The position numbers were made by a program, and so were the translations under genes. A stretch of 64,000 nucleotides of DNA from Pilaira anomala (Eukaryota; Mucoromycota; Mucoromycetes; Mucorales; Mucoraceae): the NCBI GenBank assembly GCA_025716855.1, contig JAIXMQ010000008.1, positions 310,001-374,000 of the forward strand, given 5' to 3'. Under the pieces are notes generated by a model. It was not told where the DNA came from and searched no databases. It saw only the letters and a list, made by a program, of their open reading frames with translations. This document shows positions 33,694 through 44,249 of this stretch, piece by piece. Numbering within the stretch: position 1 is the stretch's first letter; each line of letters opens with the position of its first letter.

Positions 33694-36429
33694 TCAGCGC
33701 TTTCCTTTCTTGCCTTTATGCTTTTTGTTGGATTTTTTAGATGGCTTTTTCTCGGGAGTAGGTTGAATAAGTTCCCCTTTTTTATCCGTAGACTCGGTAG
33801 ACGCAGGATTTTCTGGTATATTTGTATCTTGTTCAGGTAATATATTCTCCTGGACATTGTTTGTTTTAGTAGATTCTTCTAAAATAGGCTTTTCCGTGAC
33901 AGGAGTTTCTTTTTCATTAGGTGTCACTTCATTCTTCTCTGACAAAGAGGTCTTCTCTACAACTTCCTCAATAAATTTTTGTGGTGTTTTTTCCGCTGTC
34001 TCCCTAGTATTTTCTTCTAAAGTTTCTGTACTGTCATTTCCTGTTATTTTTTCATTTACATCTATTATATCATCCATCTTGCTTTCTTCAATCTTTTCGG
34101 CAGATTCGTTAGCAATCTTTTCATTCGCCTCCTCTTTATCAACTTCTTCTGTCGTTTGATTTACTACTTTCTCTAACGTTTTTTCTACTGAATTTTCCAC
34201 TACCTCCTCTACAACTTCGTTTACAAGCTGCTCTGTCATTTTCTCTACAATTTTTTCGGATGCTTCTTTAACTTTTTCGTTATCAGTTAGGTTTACAGCG
34301 TCTTCTGATAATTCTTTCTGAACTTCTTGAGATGCTTCCTTTAATGGATCTTCTATAACCTCTTCTGCGACTGATTCTGTAATTTCATCTATACGGGTTT
34401 CTATATTTTCCTCTGCAGGCTTCTCTACAGGCTTCTCTGCAGAATTTTCTATAGGCTCTACAGGTTCTTCTATGGTGGGTTCTATAGTTTTTTCTACCGG
34501 TTCTTTTATGATTTCGAGCGCAGAAATCTCTGGCACATCTTCGTCTTTAGTTGAATTGTCTTTTTCGGTAGTAGGTGTATTATTGTCCTTAGGTTCTAGA
34601 TCCAAAGGTTCTTGTAAATCCGGAGTTGTCGATCCTTGCATGTCCGAGCTCTCATTTAATGGAATTAATTTATTGACAGCCTCCTGCGGAAAATCATCCT
34701 CAATCGATTCGTCCTCTGTACTTTCTTTTACAATAGAATTCCCCAGGTTTGATTCATTAACAATATCTTCATTATTCGTTGTATCATCTTTTTTTATAAT
34801 AGGTAAATAGTTTTGTAAAAGTAGCTCAAGATCATCATCAGGTACATAAGATTCAGATAACTCGCCAAAAATACCATCGATCAAACAGGATTTCAAGTAG
34901 GGAACACAGCATCTGACATAGGCAGCAGAAAAGGATTGTAAATAAGTAATTTCATCAGGGATATGAGAAACGGCTTGATCAGCGTATTGCTTCAGGTCAT
35001 TACCAATTTCCAAGAAGCAAGCCTCTAAATGATTTAAGATCGGCGAGAATAAGCTTAGGGCAGGTAAAAGACGGAGTGCATTGAATGCAGATAATATGCC
35101 ATTGGTAAAAATGGCGAGTGATGGATAGCCAACTAAGATCATAGGTGGTTGATATGCGTGACGACGTGCTTCTGTTTCATTTGTGGATTGACCGCCTGAT
35201 TGAGAAACAATCTTGGAAGACATCCAAGTACTAGGAGCAGAGGCTTCTTCTGTTGATTTAATAATTTGTTTAACTAAGTCTTCAGTAGCTGCATCTATCC
35301 ACTTCAAAATCATAGGTTGTACAGCTTCTTCAAATGAATGTACAAAAATGTGTCTAAAGTCTAGGCCAATTCTTCCTAATGACATACCACAATATTGAAG
35401 TTGTGCTAATAAAGACGCAAGGGCAGATGTATCTTCAATCATGGGTAAATGCGTGTTTAAAGCAGTTTTAATTAATCCAATTGTATGAGCCATATAATCG
35501 GAAAGTAATGAATCTTGTGCTTTAGAAAATATAGAAATATACTGTGTACCGATTTCAAACATTTGCTCACGCATGACATCCACATATCGCTTCAGATATT
35601 CAAATGCATCTACACTTCTCTGTCTCACATCTTCAGACATGTCGCGTTTGATACGAATTAATCTTTGCTGTAAGAAATCATCTCTGCATCTTAAAAATAC
35701 CATTTGTAGCTCGAATTCAGATCCAAAAACATCCATACGACGAAGAAATCCAACCACGTTCATTGCTGCTGCTAATCGAATTGGTTTTCGCAAGTGTGAA
35801 ATCAGTTGTACCAACATCAGATCAGATGACGCTTGTACTTGATCTTGAATACTCTTGATTACCGAAAGTGGATATCTCACTTGTAATAAACGAACGTGCG
35901 ACGCTAAATCCATTGCTTCTGAATAATAACCGTTCCATACACAAGTCTCCATAAGTTGTGGAATTTCTAATAAATCGGTCAAGACGTTTTGATGTTCTAA
36001 TACACTTGTTATCTTTCCTCGCTCTTCTTTTAAATCTTTTGCATGCTCTGCAAATTCTTGACAGGCTTGTTGTAGTTCAGGTACAGATAATAAAAACTCA
36101 CCAAGATGAGCATGGAGACCATCTAACGTTTCTTCTGCTTCATGACGGCAAGTTTGTGCGTGTAAAAACGAAGGGTAATCACGAAACGCTAAGTTTTGTG
36201 CATCACGCTTTGCTTTTGCTTGTTCTTCTCGAAGTGCAGAGGGTTCATGCAATAGTTCTTCGAGTGGTAACGAAGTGAGTTTGGTCAAGTAGTCGCGTGT
36301 CCATTTGGAATCACTGATGTTTGCTTTTAAAGGATTGTTCCAAGTGTCAGTTAAAAGATGAAGTAAATCATCTGTATTGTCGTCAAAAGAATTGTGTAGA
36401 CCTGGAGTTGGTGGAGGAGAAACTGACAT
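33694..36429 (-). CDS. COG8: Conserved oligomeric Golgi complex subunit 8, with long charged tail
   Basis: A tethering-complex subunit for retrograde Golgi vesicles. It is one exon of 911 residues. Residues about 40-540 match the COG8/Dor1 family: SKWTRDYLTKLTSLPLEEL, AEETLDGLHAHLGEFL, CVWNGYYSEAMDLASHV and QYCGMSLGRIGLDFRHIF. Human and yeast COG8 are near 610 residues, and the extra part here is a C-terminal tail of about 370 residues. That tail is Glu-, Val- and Lys-rich with loose short repeats (EEPVEP, EKPVEKPAE, EEVVEN) and ends in a basic run (KKPSKKSNKKHKGKKGK). The tail may be a flexible interaction region. The start MSVSPPPTPGL is preceded by an intergenic space. Confidence 0.92.
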   Translation of the reverse strand: MSVSPPPTPGLHNSFDDNTDDLLHLLTDTWNNPLKANISDSKWTRDYLTKLTSLPLEELLHEPSALREEQAKAKRDAQNLAFRDYPSFLHAQTCRHEAEETLDGLHAHLGEFLLSVPELQQACQEFAEHAKDLKEERGKITSVLEHQNVLTDLLEIPQLMETCVWNGYYSEAMDLASHVRLLQVRYPLSVIKSIQDQVQASSDLMLVQLISHLRKPIRLAAAMNVVGFLRRMDVFGSEFELQMVFLRCRDDFLQQRLIRIKRDMSEDVRQRSVDAFEYLKRYVDVMREQMFEIGTQYISIFSKAQDSLLSDYMAHTIGLIKTALNTHLPMIEDTSALASLLAQLQYCGMSLGRIGLDFRHIFVHSFEEAVQPMILKWIDAATEDLVKQIIKSTEEASAPSTWMSSKIVSQSGGQSTNETEARRHAYQPPMILVGYPSLAIFTNGILSAFNALRLLPALSLFSPILNHLEACFLEIGNDLKQYADQAVSHIPDEITYLQSFSAAYVRCCVPYLKSCLIDGIFGELSESYVPDDDLELLLQNYLPIIKKDDTTNNEDIVNESNLGNSIVKESTEDESIEDDFPQEAVNKLIPLNESSDMQGSTTPDLQEPLDLEPKDNNTPTTEKDNSTKDEDVPEISALEIIKEPVEKTIEPTIEEPVEPIENSAEKPVEKPAEENIETRIDEITESVAEEVIEDPLKEASQEVQKELSEDAVNLTDNEKVKEASEKIVEKMTEQLVNEVVEEVVENSVEKTLEKVVNQTTEEVDKEEANEKIANESAEKIEESKMDDIIDVNEKITGNDSTETLEENTRETAEKTPQKFIEEVVEKTSLSEKNEVTPNEKETPVTEKPILEESTKTNNVQENILPEQDTNIPENPASTESTDKKGELIQPTPEKKPSKKSNKKHKGKKGKR

Positions 36430-36949
36430 GGTTTTTATTCTTATTTTTGAAGAAAGGTAATAGATAGACTTTTTATGACCTTACTCTATTATTTGAAAGG
36501 CCGGCCATGGGCTGTGAAACAGCTCAAAGACACTAGAAGCTTTTACGAAGTGAGTCCAAGAATAGCTGAATTTCATGCAAAACTTTACTTTTTTTGATAA
36601 AAGAGACCTTGGTATAAGCATTTGTATTTCAAGAGCTTCATACCAGCGAGGCACACCAGCAATAATAAAATAAACTTTTGCCGGAGGCGTATCGCAAATA
36701 ATTTTTATCAGTGCAGTTTCAAGCTTCTGAAGCATAATCACATTAATACCTATCTTACGTACATTTTGATGCAAAAAGACGCCGTCACTCCGTTCCTTAT
36801 TACATATTTTGTCTATTTTTACTAAGTTGATCGTGTATCAAGTGTTCTTCTTTTTTTTTTATTTGTAATTAAGATTATGCAAAAAAGGATCAAAATTTTG
36901 AGAGACTATTTTAAAAGTGATTGAGAGTGGAAAGGCAGTATTTATATGC
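36430..36949 (-). other. Intergenic with an orphan open frame
   Basis: Between the COG8 start and the ketopantoate reductase stop. A minus frame stays open from about 36850 to 36481; its ATG-initiated part is 97 codons and contains coherent-looking protein (PPAKVYFIIAGVPRWYEALE, SYSWTHFVKASSVFELFHS). I recognise no family and see no promoter. It may be a relic of a longer gene. Confidence 0.35.
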
Positions 36950-37933
36950 TTAGATAGTCTCAGTTTCGTATAATTCTTCTTTAGCATGAATCATATCCAC
37001 AAGTACCTGGTTTGCGGTAGTACTTATACCCTTCTGCTTTCCTAACTTACACACGTATCCGTTTAAATAATCTATTTCGGTATGTCTATGTCCACAAATA
37101 TCCTGTAACGTCGAACATTTGTTCTCTCCGGCATCTTTAGCAATTTCTAATACCATTTTCATTAAAGATTCTACATTCTCTCCCGGTAATTCGTCTTTTA
37201 AAACCTCGTACGCTTCTTCACAAATCGAAGTCATTAAGGCAATTCCACTAGGTGTAAGAACACTTTTGTTACGTTTTGACAGGACACTGGCAACTGGATT
37301 AATACAAGCATTAACGAAAAGTTTTTTCAGCATTTTAACGCGCATTTCAGGCCAAGTCAAGTATTTGGCTCGAAGCTCGGGAATACCAAGTATGTTGTTC
37401 ACCAATGCCTCGTCTTGTTTTGCGAGTCGTGATGAGGGTAAAGGGAACTGACCGATATTCAAGGCATCTAAATCATCAAAACCAGAATAATGACAGACAT
37501 CGTAGGGAGCTAGTCTTTCAATTGCATGACGATTGACACCAACAAAAATGCTGGGCGAATTTTTGTATCGCCAAAAAGTTTCTAACAGTTCTTCAGCTAC
37601 ACCCATACCGTTTTGCAGTAACAAGATGGTACTCTCACTGGATAAGCGAGAGGCGATAGGGGATAAAGCGTTCCGTGTATGATGGGCTTTTGTGGCTACA
37701 ATCAAAGTAGTGATAGGAGAGGTATCTAAAGGGTCACCGACTAAAGAAGTATTAAAACCTTGAACTTTATGAACTTTGTCTTGACGACGGTAGGTGATGG
37801 TGTTGTTGCGATTAGCAAAGTCGGTGACATGAGAAGGTGAGCGTAAGAGTAAAGTCACTTTGTTCTTGTGAGCTTTTAAAACTGCACCTATATGACAGCC
37901 AATGGCACCTGTACCTAGAATATGCACGTTCAT
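36950..37933 (-). CDS. 2-dehydropantoate 2-reductase (ketopantoate reductase)
   Basis: NADPH-dependent step of pantothenate synthesis, or a related oxidoreductase of the ApbA/PanE family. One exon of 327 residues from the ATG at 37933. Residues 1-12 (MNVHILGTGAIG) form the Rossmann nucleotide-binding turn. Other conserved points are TLIVATKAHHT, ILLLQNGMGVAEEL, the lysine in RVKMLKKLFVNACINPV, and the late TLQDICGHRHTEIDYLNGY. An in-frame ATG at 38014 would add 27 hydrophobic residues; I rejected it because the family normally starts at the Rossmann strand, but a targeting role cannot be excluded. Confidence 0.92.
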   Translation of the reverse strand: MNVHILGTGAIGCHIGAVLKAHKNKVTLLLRSPSHVTDFANRNNTITYRRQDKVHKVQGFNTSLVGDPLDTSPITTLIVATKAHHTRNALSPIASRLSSESTILLLQNGMGVAEELLETFWRYKNSPSIFVGVNRHAIERLAPYDVCHYSGFDDLDALNIGQFPLPSSRLAKQDEALVNNILGIPELRAKYLTWPEMRVKMLKKLFVNACINPVASVLSKRNKSVLTPSGIALMTSICEEAYEVLKDELPGENVESLMKMVLEIAKDAGENKCSTLQDICGHRHTEIDYLNGYVCKLGKQKGISTTANQVLVDMIHAKEELYETETI

Positions 37934-38685
37934 ATTGAGATATGAAAGGAAAAGAGAATGAAAGAAACTTATCTGTGTGAAAAAAAATATGAGTTTTAAA
38001 AAAGATGCAATCATTTCAAAGATACAAGATTACACATAATTTTAGATTGAAGAACGGGATAAAAGATTTGGCTTCTTGTAAAAGTAAAATTGAGCATCAT
38101 AAACAATTTGTGAGACAGTAAATACGTCCGTATACGTTGCACATTGCTAGTTAACAAGATAGAATTTTCTATGTAACTATAAAGCAATAATAAAAGTTTA
38201 TCTGATATGTAAGGCGGCCAGATTAGTATATAGAAATGAGCAAAGTAGTATTAAAAAAATATAAACCAAATTACTTTCAAAATGGATAGCCTCATTTAAG
38301 CTTCACTGTTATCTTATCTAAATCAACGAACTGCAAGGTTCATTTCCCACGCTTAGAAGCTAGAGAAAAGGTTAGAGCTGTACATTAAATTTATATATTT
38401 ACACAATGACTCCTCATTTAAAATATATTTGATTTTGTCAAAGTTTAACTCTTTTCTGTATCACACATATCTCTTAGTAGAAAGTCAAAATTGATACAAG
38501 TACACATCACAAACAAACGTTCGACTCAATTATTACGTTGGGGCCCTTTTCTTTATTTTCTACAAAAAAAAAAAAACTTATACTACATACTTCTTTTTTC
38601 TTTTAATTAAAAAAAAAATATGCAAAGTTGCTCAACTAATAAAAATTTTCTTGCCGAGATGTTAACGGATTAAGAAGAGGTTACT
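37934..38685 (+). other. Intergenic, no gene seen
   Basis: AT-rich upstream DNA of the reductase. Nothing beyond homopolymer runs was found. Confidence 0.5.
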
Positions 38686-38850
38686 ATGTATAATTTAGTT
38701 AAGTATAAGCTGGGAGGTAACAAGGTTGGATACAATGATGCATATTATAAACACGATGAACTTTTCGAACATGAGCCTGATGAACTGTATGAATATGAAC
38801 TTAAAGAACTATATGGATATGAAATTATATACAGTTGTAATGAGCCATGA
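38686..38850 (+). CDS. Possible small Tyr/Glu-rich protein
   Basis: A 54-residue ORF, beginning MYNLVKYKLGGNKVGYNDAY and followed by a loose repeat (HDELFEHEPDELYEY, ELKELYGYE). The repeat and the biased composition hint at a real peptide, but there is no TATA box and no recognised family. It could equally be a remnant of the longer low-complexity frame on the same DNA. It lies 240 nt before the F-box gene. Confidence 0.3.
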   Translation: MYNLVKYKLGGNKVGYNDAYYKHDELFEHEPDELYEYELKELYGYEIIYSCNEP

Positions 38851-39090
38851 GAAGAGGACCTTGCAGCAGTATTGGATGGAACGCCTCTATATATCCACGG
38901 ATCATGGCAGTCCCTCAAAAAATAAGATGCAGTGTATTGACTACATGATTTTTTTTATTCACAAGCAAAATATTGGTCGCACAGTAAGATAAAGAATTAT
39001 GGCGGCGCAATAAAAAAGGTCCTTAATCCAGCTTTTTCCTTGCCTTCCTTTTCCTTTCTTTTTTTTTTTTTTTAAAAAAAAAGGTACAAA

Positions 39091-40386
39091 ATGGTATATC
39101 AATTAAATAATAATAACAGCTTGCCACGTGAGATATTGCAGATGATATTTGAAAATCTCGCGAATAACAAGAGCAATATCAAGAATTGTATGCTTGTTTG
39201 CAAATCTTGGTCCTTTGTAGCACAGGGATTTTATAGTAGTGATATATCAATCACTCTTACTACTGATTTATTGTCAAATCTTTTGAACGATATCCCAATC
39301 TTTTCCCAAAAAGTAATGGCCATAAGCCTCAAACAATATAGTTCTAGAAAGACAATTAAAGAAGACTCTATTTATTTACGAAATATTGTTGAACTATGTC
39401 CTAACTTAGTTTCGTTAACCTTGAATTGTTTGGACCCAGCACATTTCCTAAAGGATTTGAATTCAAGTGTAGCAAAACTGGATAAAATACAAAAGATTCA
39501 TTTAATTGAACAAGCTTCACATGAAGTTTATGTTCGAGTTTTACATCTAGAGCTGAACCTTAAATATTGTCGCACTATCACAACATTAGATATATGCACT
39601 CTAGAAGCGGTTGATTCATTTGGGATAAAAGAAGATGATTTAACGAGCTTAATTGCAAGATTTCCCAATTTGGAACACTTTAGGGCAAGCTATGAAGGGA
39701 CATATGATGCTGTAGTTAATGTAAATTTAAAACAATTGTTAAATGCAGCACCTCAGTTACAAACGCTCAAATTGTACCAAATGAATGAAATCACAACTCA
39801 CTCGCAAAATAAAGACATAAAAGATGTTTTGCAAGGTTCAAAATTGACCCAACTTAAGTTGGTAGCAGAGAAAATAGATATTAAGTCATTAAAATTTATC
39901 ACATCAAACTTGATAAACGTTGATCAGTTAACCCTTATTGTCGATTCCATAATATCAGACCATACGCTAACACAAGAAGAATCACTCAAAATATTAGAAG
40001 ATTTAGACTCATATTTCGATAGAATGAAGGGGCTTGTTGCACAATACAAATATGGCAATGCTTCTGTCTATGAAGACACTACTAGGGGATCAATGGAATA
40101 TAATAGCGAAGGTTACAATAATGATCATTATAATGATGATGATAATGATGATGATGATGATAATGATGATGATAATGACAATGATGACAATGGTGACAAT
40201 GATGATGATGATGATCAGTATCAAGACGAATATGGTTCTGAACAGAGTGATCAAGAAATTAGTTGGGAGCAATATGTTGGAGATCAAATCGAATACAATG
40301 CTTCTATACGAGAGCTGGGCGATCTTAATCAATATGACTTTCCAAATGCTTACAGTGGTCAATACTTAGATGATGATATGTACTAA
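39091..40386 (+). CDS. F-box protein with acidic repeat
   Basis: A single-exon protein of 431 residues. Residues about 10-50 form an F-box (LPREILQMIFENLAN, MLVCKSWSFVAQGFY), which would bind Skp1 in an SCF ubiquitin ligase. The middle carries weak LRR-like segments (LVSLTLNCLD, LEHFRASYEG, LQTLKLYQMNEI). Around residues 345-375 the GATGAT repeat DNA encodes an Asp/Asn run, then an acidic tail. Mucoralean genomes hold many such F-box genes. The target is unknown. The run of A and T before the ATG is common in this genome. Confidence 0.85.
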   Translation: MVYQLNNNNSLPREILQMIFENLANNKSNIKNCMLVCKSWSFVAQGFYSSDISITLTTDLLSNLLNDIPIFSQKVMAISLKQYSSRKTIKEDSIYLRNIVELCPNLVSLTLNCLDPAHFLKDLNSSVAKLDKIQKIHLIEQASHEVYVRVLHLELNLKYCRTITTLDICTLEAVDSFGIKEDDLTSLIARFPNLEHFRASYEGTYDAVVNVNLKQLLNAAPQLQTLKLYQMNEITTHSQNKDIKDVLQGSKLTQLKLVAEKIDIKSLKFITSNLINVDQLTLIVDSIISDHTLTQEESLKILEDLDSYFDRMKGLVAQYKYGNASVYEDTTRGSMEYNSEGYNNDHYNDDDNDDDDDNDDDNDNDDNGDNDDDDDQYQDEYGSEQSDQEISWEQYVGDQIEYNASIRELGDLNQYDFPNAYSGQYLDDDMY

Positions 40387-40606
40387 AAAAAAAAACGCTA
40401 TAATTATTAATTTCCTTACTGTATTAAATGTAATATTATGTATAAAATTTACTTTAAAATTTGCTGATATTCTATTACTCGTATTGCAGTCTGCACAAGT
40501 CTTTTGTTCTTTTAGTTTTAAAATATATGGTCCATCGTCCAGATCTTTCAAATTAAAACATGATAGATACGAAGCTTTTTCTCTGCAAAATGATTTTTTG
40601 ACAATA

Positions 40607-40715
40607 CAGTGCCCGCTCTATTTAAGGCCGCAATTCTCTGAAAATTTTGGCCATGATACGATTTAAGGCCACAAAAGTCTGAAATTTTTTTCAACCTTAA
40701 ATAGAACGGGTACGG
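40607..40715. mobile_element. Small Tc1/mariner-type MITE
   Basis: A 109-bp palindrome-ended unit. The left end reads CAGTGCCCGCTCTATTTAAGG and, in reverse complement, the right end reads CCGTACCCGTTCTATTTAAGG, matching at about 18 of 21 positions. It is flanked by TA on both sides (40605-40606 and 40716-40717). A second internal TTTAAGGCC copy lies near 40662-40670. The CAGTG start is usual for Tc1-like elements. It has no coding capacity. Confidence 0.6.
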
Positions 40716-40717
40716 TA

Positions 40718-41151
40718 ATGAATCGTCACTCATAATGTCTAGCTTTTTTTTTTAATGCTTACTTCAACTACATACAAGTTTACTTTGTAAGAACTGGACG
40801 GTGGTTATTGCGTCAAATAGTAATTGACAGTTGTTTCAGTATAACATACTTAAGACAGAGGTTCTTTACTATCGAATTAACAAGTATTCAAATGTCTCGA
40901 CTCATACTGATGCAAAGAAAGACGTCTTTTTGAAAACAACTAGATCTTATTACTATTCTTTTCTTTTTCCCCTGAATCCATTCTTTTTGTAACCTAAAAA
41001 GACTTCTTTGAATGACGTCTCTTTGAAACTTCATCGGAGGTGGAAGTTTTTTTTTTTTTTTTTTTTTTTTTCTTTGACAGGTAAAAAGAAGCTCTTGGAA
41101 TAATTTTTTTTCTAGTTTTTATAACTGCAACGCGTTTTATAGATCAAAAAA
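40718..41151 (+). other. Upstream region of CCT8
   Basis: AT-rich DNA with a T22 run near 41049-41070. No ORF of note. It is the likely promoter region of the chaperonin gene. Confidence 0.5.
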
Positions 41152-41350
41152 ATGGCTTTGCGAGTACCAAAAAGCACCCTTCCTCAACTTTTCAAGGATG
41201 GTTATAAAGTAAGTTGATTGAATAGAGATGATGAAGATGAAGTACTTATTGCTCTATTAGTTCTCTCAAGGTGTAGAGGAAGCTGTTCTTCGTAATATTG
41301 ATGCTACTCATGAACTTTCAGAAGTTGTTAGAACTTCTATGGGACCTAAC

Positions 41351-41394
<44 letters not shown>

Positions 41395-43033
41395 GATATA
41401 AATTAACAAGTGATGTTTTTGTTTTTGGTACTAAAAAATGAATTTCAGGTCGTAACAAGATGATTATCAACCATCTCGAAAAGCTTTTTGTTACCAATGA
41501 TGCAGCCACTATTATTCGTGAACTCGATGTTGTTCATCCCGCTGCCAAACTTATGGTTATGGCTTCTCAACAACAAGAGAGCGAATTAGGTGATAACACC
41601 AACTTAGTCATTATTTTTGCTGGAGAACTTTTACAAAAGGCAGCCGATCTTTTAAAGCTTGGTCTTCATCCTTCAGAAGTTGTTCAAGGTTATGAATTAG
41701 CTAGAGATCGTGCTTTAGCTATTCTTGAAGGTAAAAAAAATAAAAGAAAGGAGAGAGAGAGAGTGTGTGTGTGTGTGTGTAGAGAGATGACTTAAAACTT
41801 TTTCTCGATTTAGAATTATCTGTCAACAAGATTGAATCAATGACAGATCGTAATGAACTTGAAAAGACCATCAAGGCTACGATTTCTTCCAAGCAATACG
41901 GTTATGAGGAATTTTTAGGAAAGTTAGTTGTTGATGCAGCTTTAAACATTATGCCCAAGAACCCTAAAGATTTCAACGTTGATAATGTACGTGTTGTCAA
42001 GATTATGGGATCCAGTATTCATGAATCTCGTGTTATTCGCGGTATGGTATTTGGACGTGAACCCGAGGGTATTATTCAGAACGTAAAGCATGCCAAGGTA
42101 GCAGTATTCACATGTGCTTTGGATCTTTCACAAACCGAGACAAAGGGTACAGTTTTGATTCATAACGCAAAGGAGATGTTAAACTTTAGTAAGGATGAAG
42201 AGAAGCAAGTTGAAAAGATTTTCCAAGACTTGGCAGATGCCGGTGTGAAGGTGGTTGTTACCGGTAACGGTATTGGAGAACTCGCACTTCATTATTTGAA
42301 CAGATACAACATTATGGCCGTCAAGGTCCTTTCCAAGTTTGATTTACGTCGTCTTTGTCGTGTCATTGGTGCTACTGCACTTGCACGTTTAGGTACACCT
42401 ATGGCAGAAGAGATGGGTGAATGTGATATTGTTGAAACGGTCGAGATCGGTTCTGATCGTGTCACCGTTTTCCGTCAAGAAGAATCCAGTAACCGTACAA
42501 CTACCATTGTGATTCGTGGAGCTACACAAAACCATATGGACGATATTGAACGTGCTATTGATGATGGTGTGAATGTGATTAAGGCAGCTGCACGCGATAA
42601 CCGTCTCTTGGCTGGTGCAGGTGCAGTTGAAATGGAATTAAACAAACGTCTTCAACTTGTTGCTGCAAAGACACCTGGTTTAAACCAACACGCTATCAAA
42701 AAGTTTGCTGAAGCATTAGAAATTGTTCCTCGTACACTTTGTGAGAATGCTGGTTTAGAAGCTACAGCTGTCATCTCTCGTTTGTATGCTGCTCATTACC
42801 AAGAAGGTGATGCTGGATTATGTATTGGTGTTGATGTAGAAAATAGTACAGACGGTACAATGGATGCAGCTAAAGCAACTATCTTTGATTCTCTTGCTTC
42901 CAAGTACAGTGCATATAAATTAGCTGCTGACGCAGCGATAACTATTCTTCGTGTAGATCAAATTATCATGTCTAAGCCTGCTGGTGGCCCTAAACCTCTC
43001 AAGAAGGAAGGTCATTGGGATGAAGAGGATTAG
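41152..43033 (+). CDS. CCT8: Chaperonin TRiC/CCT subunit theta
   Basis: One of the eight subunits of the cytosolic actin/tubulin-folding chaperonin. Exons 41152-41208, 41261-41351, 41449-41730 and 41814-43033 encode 549 residues, the usual length. Theta-type features are FSQGVEEAVLRNIDATHEL, RTSMGPNGRNKMIINHLEKLF, and IRELDVVHPAAKLMVMAS. The ATPase loop reads GDNTN at residues 97-101, where GDGT(N/T) is the common form. The C-terminus gives KPLKKEGHWDEED. Intron 2 contains an uninterrupted A40 run (41354-41393), and intron 3 has a GT repeat. The first exon holds the theta-like MALRVPKSTLPQLFKDG. Confidence 0.95.
41354..41393. repeat. Poly-A40 inside CCT8 intron 2
   Basis: Forty uninterrupted A residues between donor and branch region of intron 41352-41448. 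Similar long A runs lie at 30276-30307 and 55156-55198. Confidence 0.9.
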
Positions 43034-43061
43034 ATTACTTTCTCTTTCTTTCTTTTTATTT

Positions 43062-43093
<32 letters not shown>

Positions 43094-43232
43094 GATATCA
43101 CTTTTTTTGTTGTTAAATAAAAATCAAATTCCTTATAAAGTATGTCGTTGGAGCGCTTATTTAAATAGAGACAATGGGTTAAAAGAGAGAAGTCTGGGTC
43201 AAAGAGAAGTTGTATTTTTTTAATATTTAATC

Positions 43233-44249
43233 ATGACAGGATTCTTACATCTTGTAGCTTATGGAGCTACTGGTCTTGCGTTTTGTTTTGTTGTTCTTAG
43301 TTTAGGTAAAAAAAAAAAAGAAAGTTATTTAACACTATTTACTGTTTGAGTTATTCATCTTGTTCAATATTTAGCATGTGGACTTTATTACCTTGCTGAA
43401 TTGGTATAGTGTTGATCATTATAACCATTTATATTTTATTGTATTGACTTTTCAAACACGTTAGGTTGAGGAATATTCCGTGTATACTAAAAAAGTCATT
43501 AAAGCCATGACAGCAGTATGTATTTCTTTGATTTTTATATATCTGTAACTGACATAAAAAAAAAAAAAAAAAGGTGATCATATCTTTTCATGTACTATTT
43601 TGGATTTTTGATCGTTTGCCATTTTTCTACTTGGCTTTTTCAGTTGGATGTCACCTTGTCTATAGCTTAAATCTTCAAACATTTCCATTTATCAGTTTAA
43701 CAAGTGTTCCATTTATTGGTAGTTGTAGTAAGTTCATTTAATTGAGGGTTTTTTTTTTATTGAACAAGTAATAACATTTTTTACGTGTAGTTCTTGTATT
43801 TGCCAATCATTTCTTGTGGTTTAGATACTTTACAACTCATTATAGACCCTTTATGGATATTGCAGCATTCTTTGGATTATGTGTTTGGTTGGTACCTTTT
43901 GCTTACTTTATTAGTTTGAGTGCGAACGATAATGCTTTACCTACCAGCGGTAAATAATAATAATAATAATAATAATAATAATTGTTCATTGTTATTATCT
44001 TTCTATGAAAAATTAATTTTATTATTATTATTAGATCCTGCGTTTGTTGATGCTATTCCTAATCAACAAAAACAAGGCTTAATGAAGACTGTATTAAGCT
44101 ATGTTGGTATCAAAAGTCAAGATACAGCTATTCCCATCACTTCAAATGCACCTGTGAATGACTATTCATATAATAACAATACCACTGGTATGGCATCTAG
44201 CATGCATTATATGCCTGCAAGAGACATTCAAAATAGAAAAGCAGCATAA
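43233..44249 (+). CDS. SVP26: Svp26/TEX261-family membrane protein
   Basis: A COPII-linked receptor that helps export some type II membrane proteins from the ER. Exons: 43233-43305, 43375-43403, 43465-43515, 43574-43727, 43791-43949 and 44035-44249, totalling 226 residues. Four hydrophobic helices are visible: HLVAYGATGLAFCFVVLSL, the AVIISFHVLFWIFDRLPFFY region, FIGSCILVFANHFLWF, and FFGLCVWLVPFAYFISL. The family block YLAELVEEYSVYTKKVIK is interrupted by introns 2 and 3. The C-terminal 80 residues are polar and poorly conserved. Exon 2 is only 29 nt, so standard ORF calling misses most of this gene. Confidence 0.9.

Noticed and set aside
37934..38014. N-terminal extension of the ketopantoate reductase
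   Set aside because: The Rossmann strand normally starts the protein; the added residues are encoded by T-rich leader DNA.
40034..40369. Met/Ile-rich frame over the F-box gene repeat
   Set aside because: Shadow of the GATGAT repeat in another frame.
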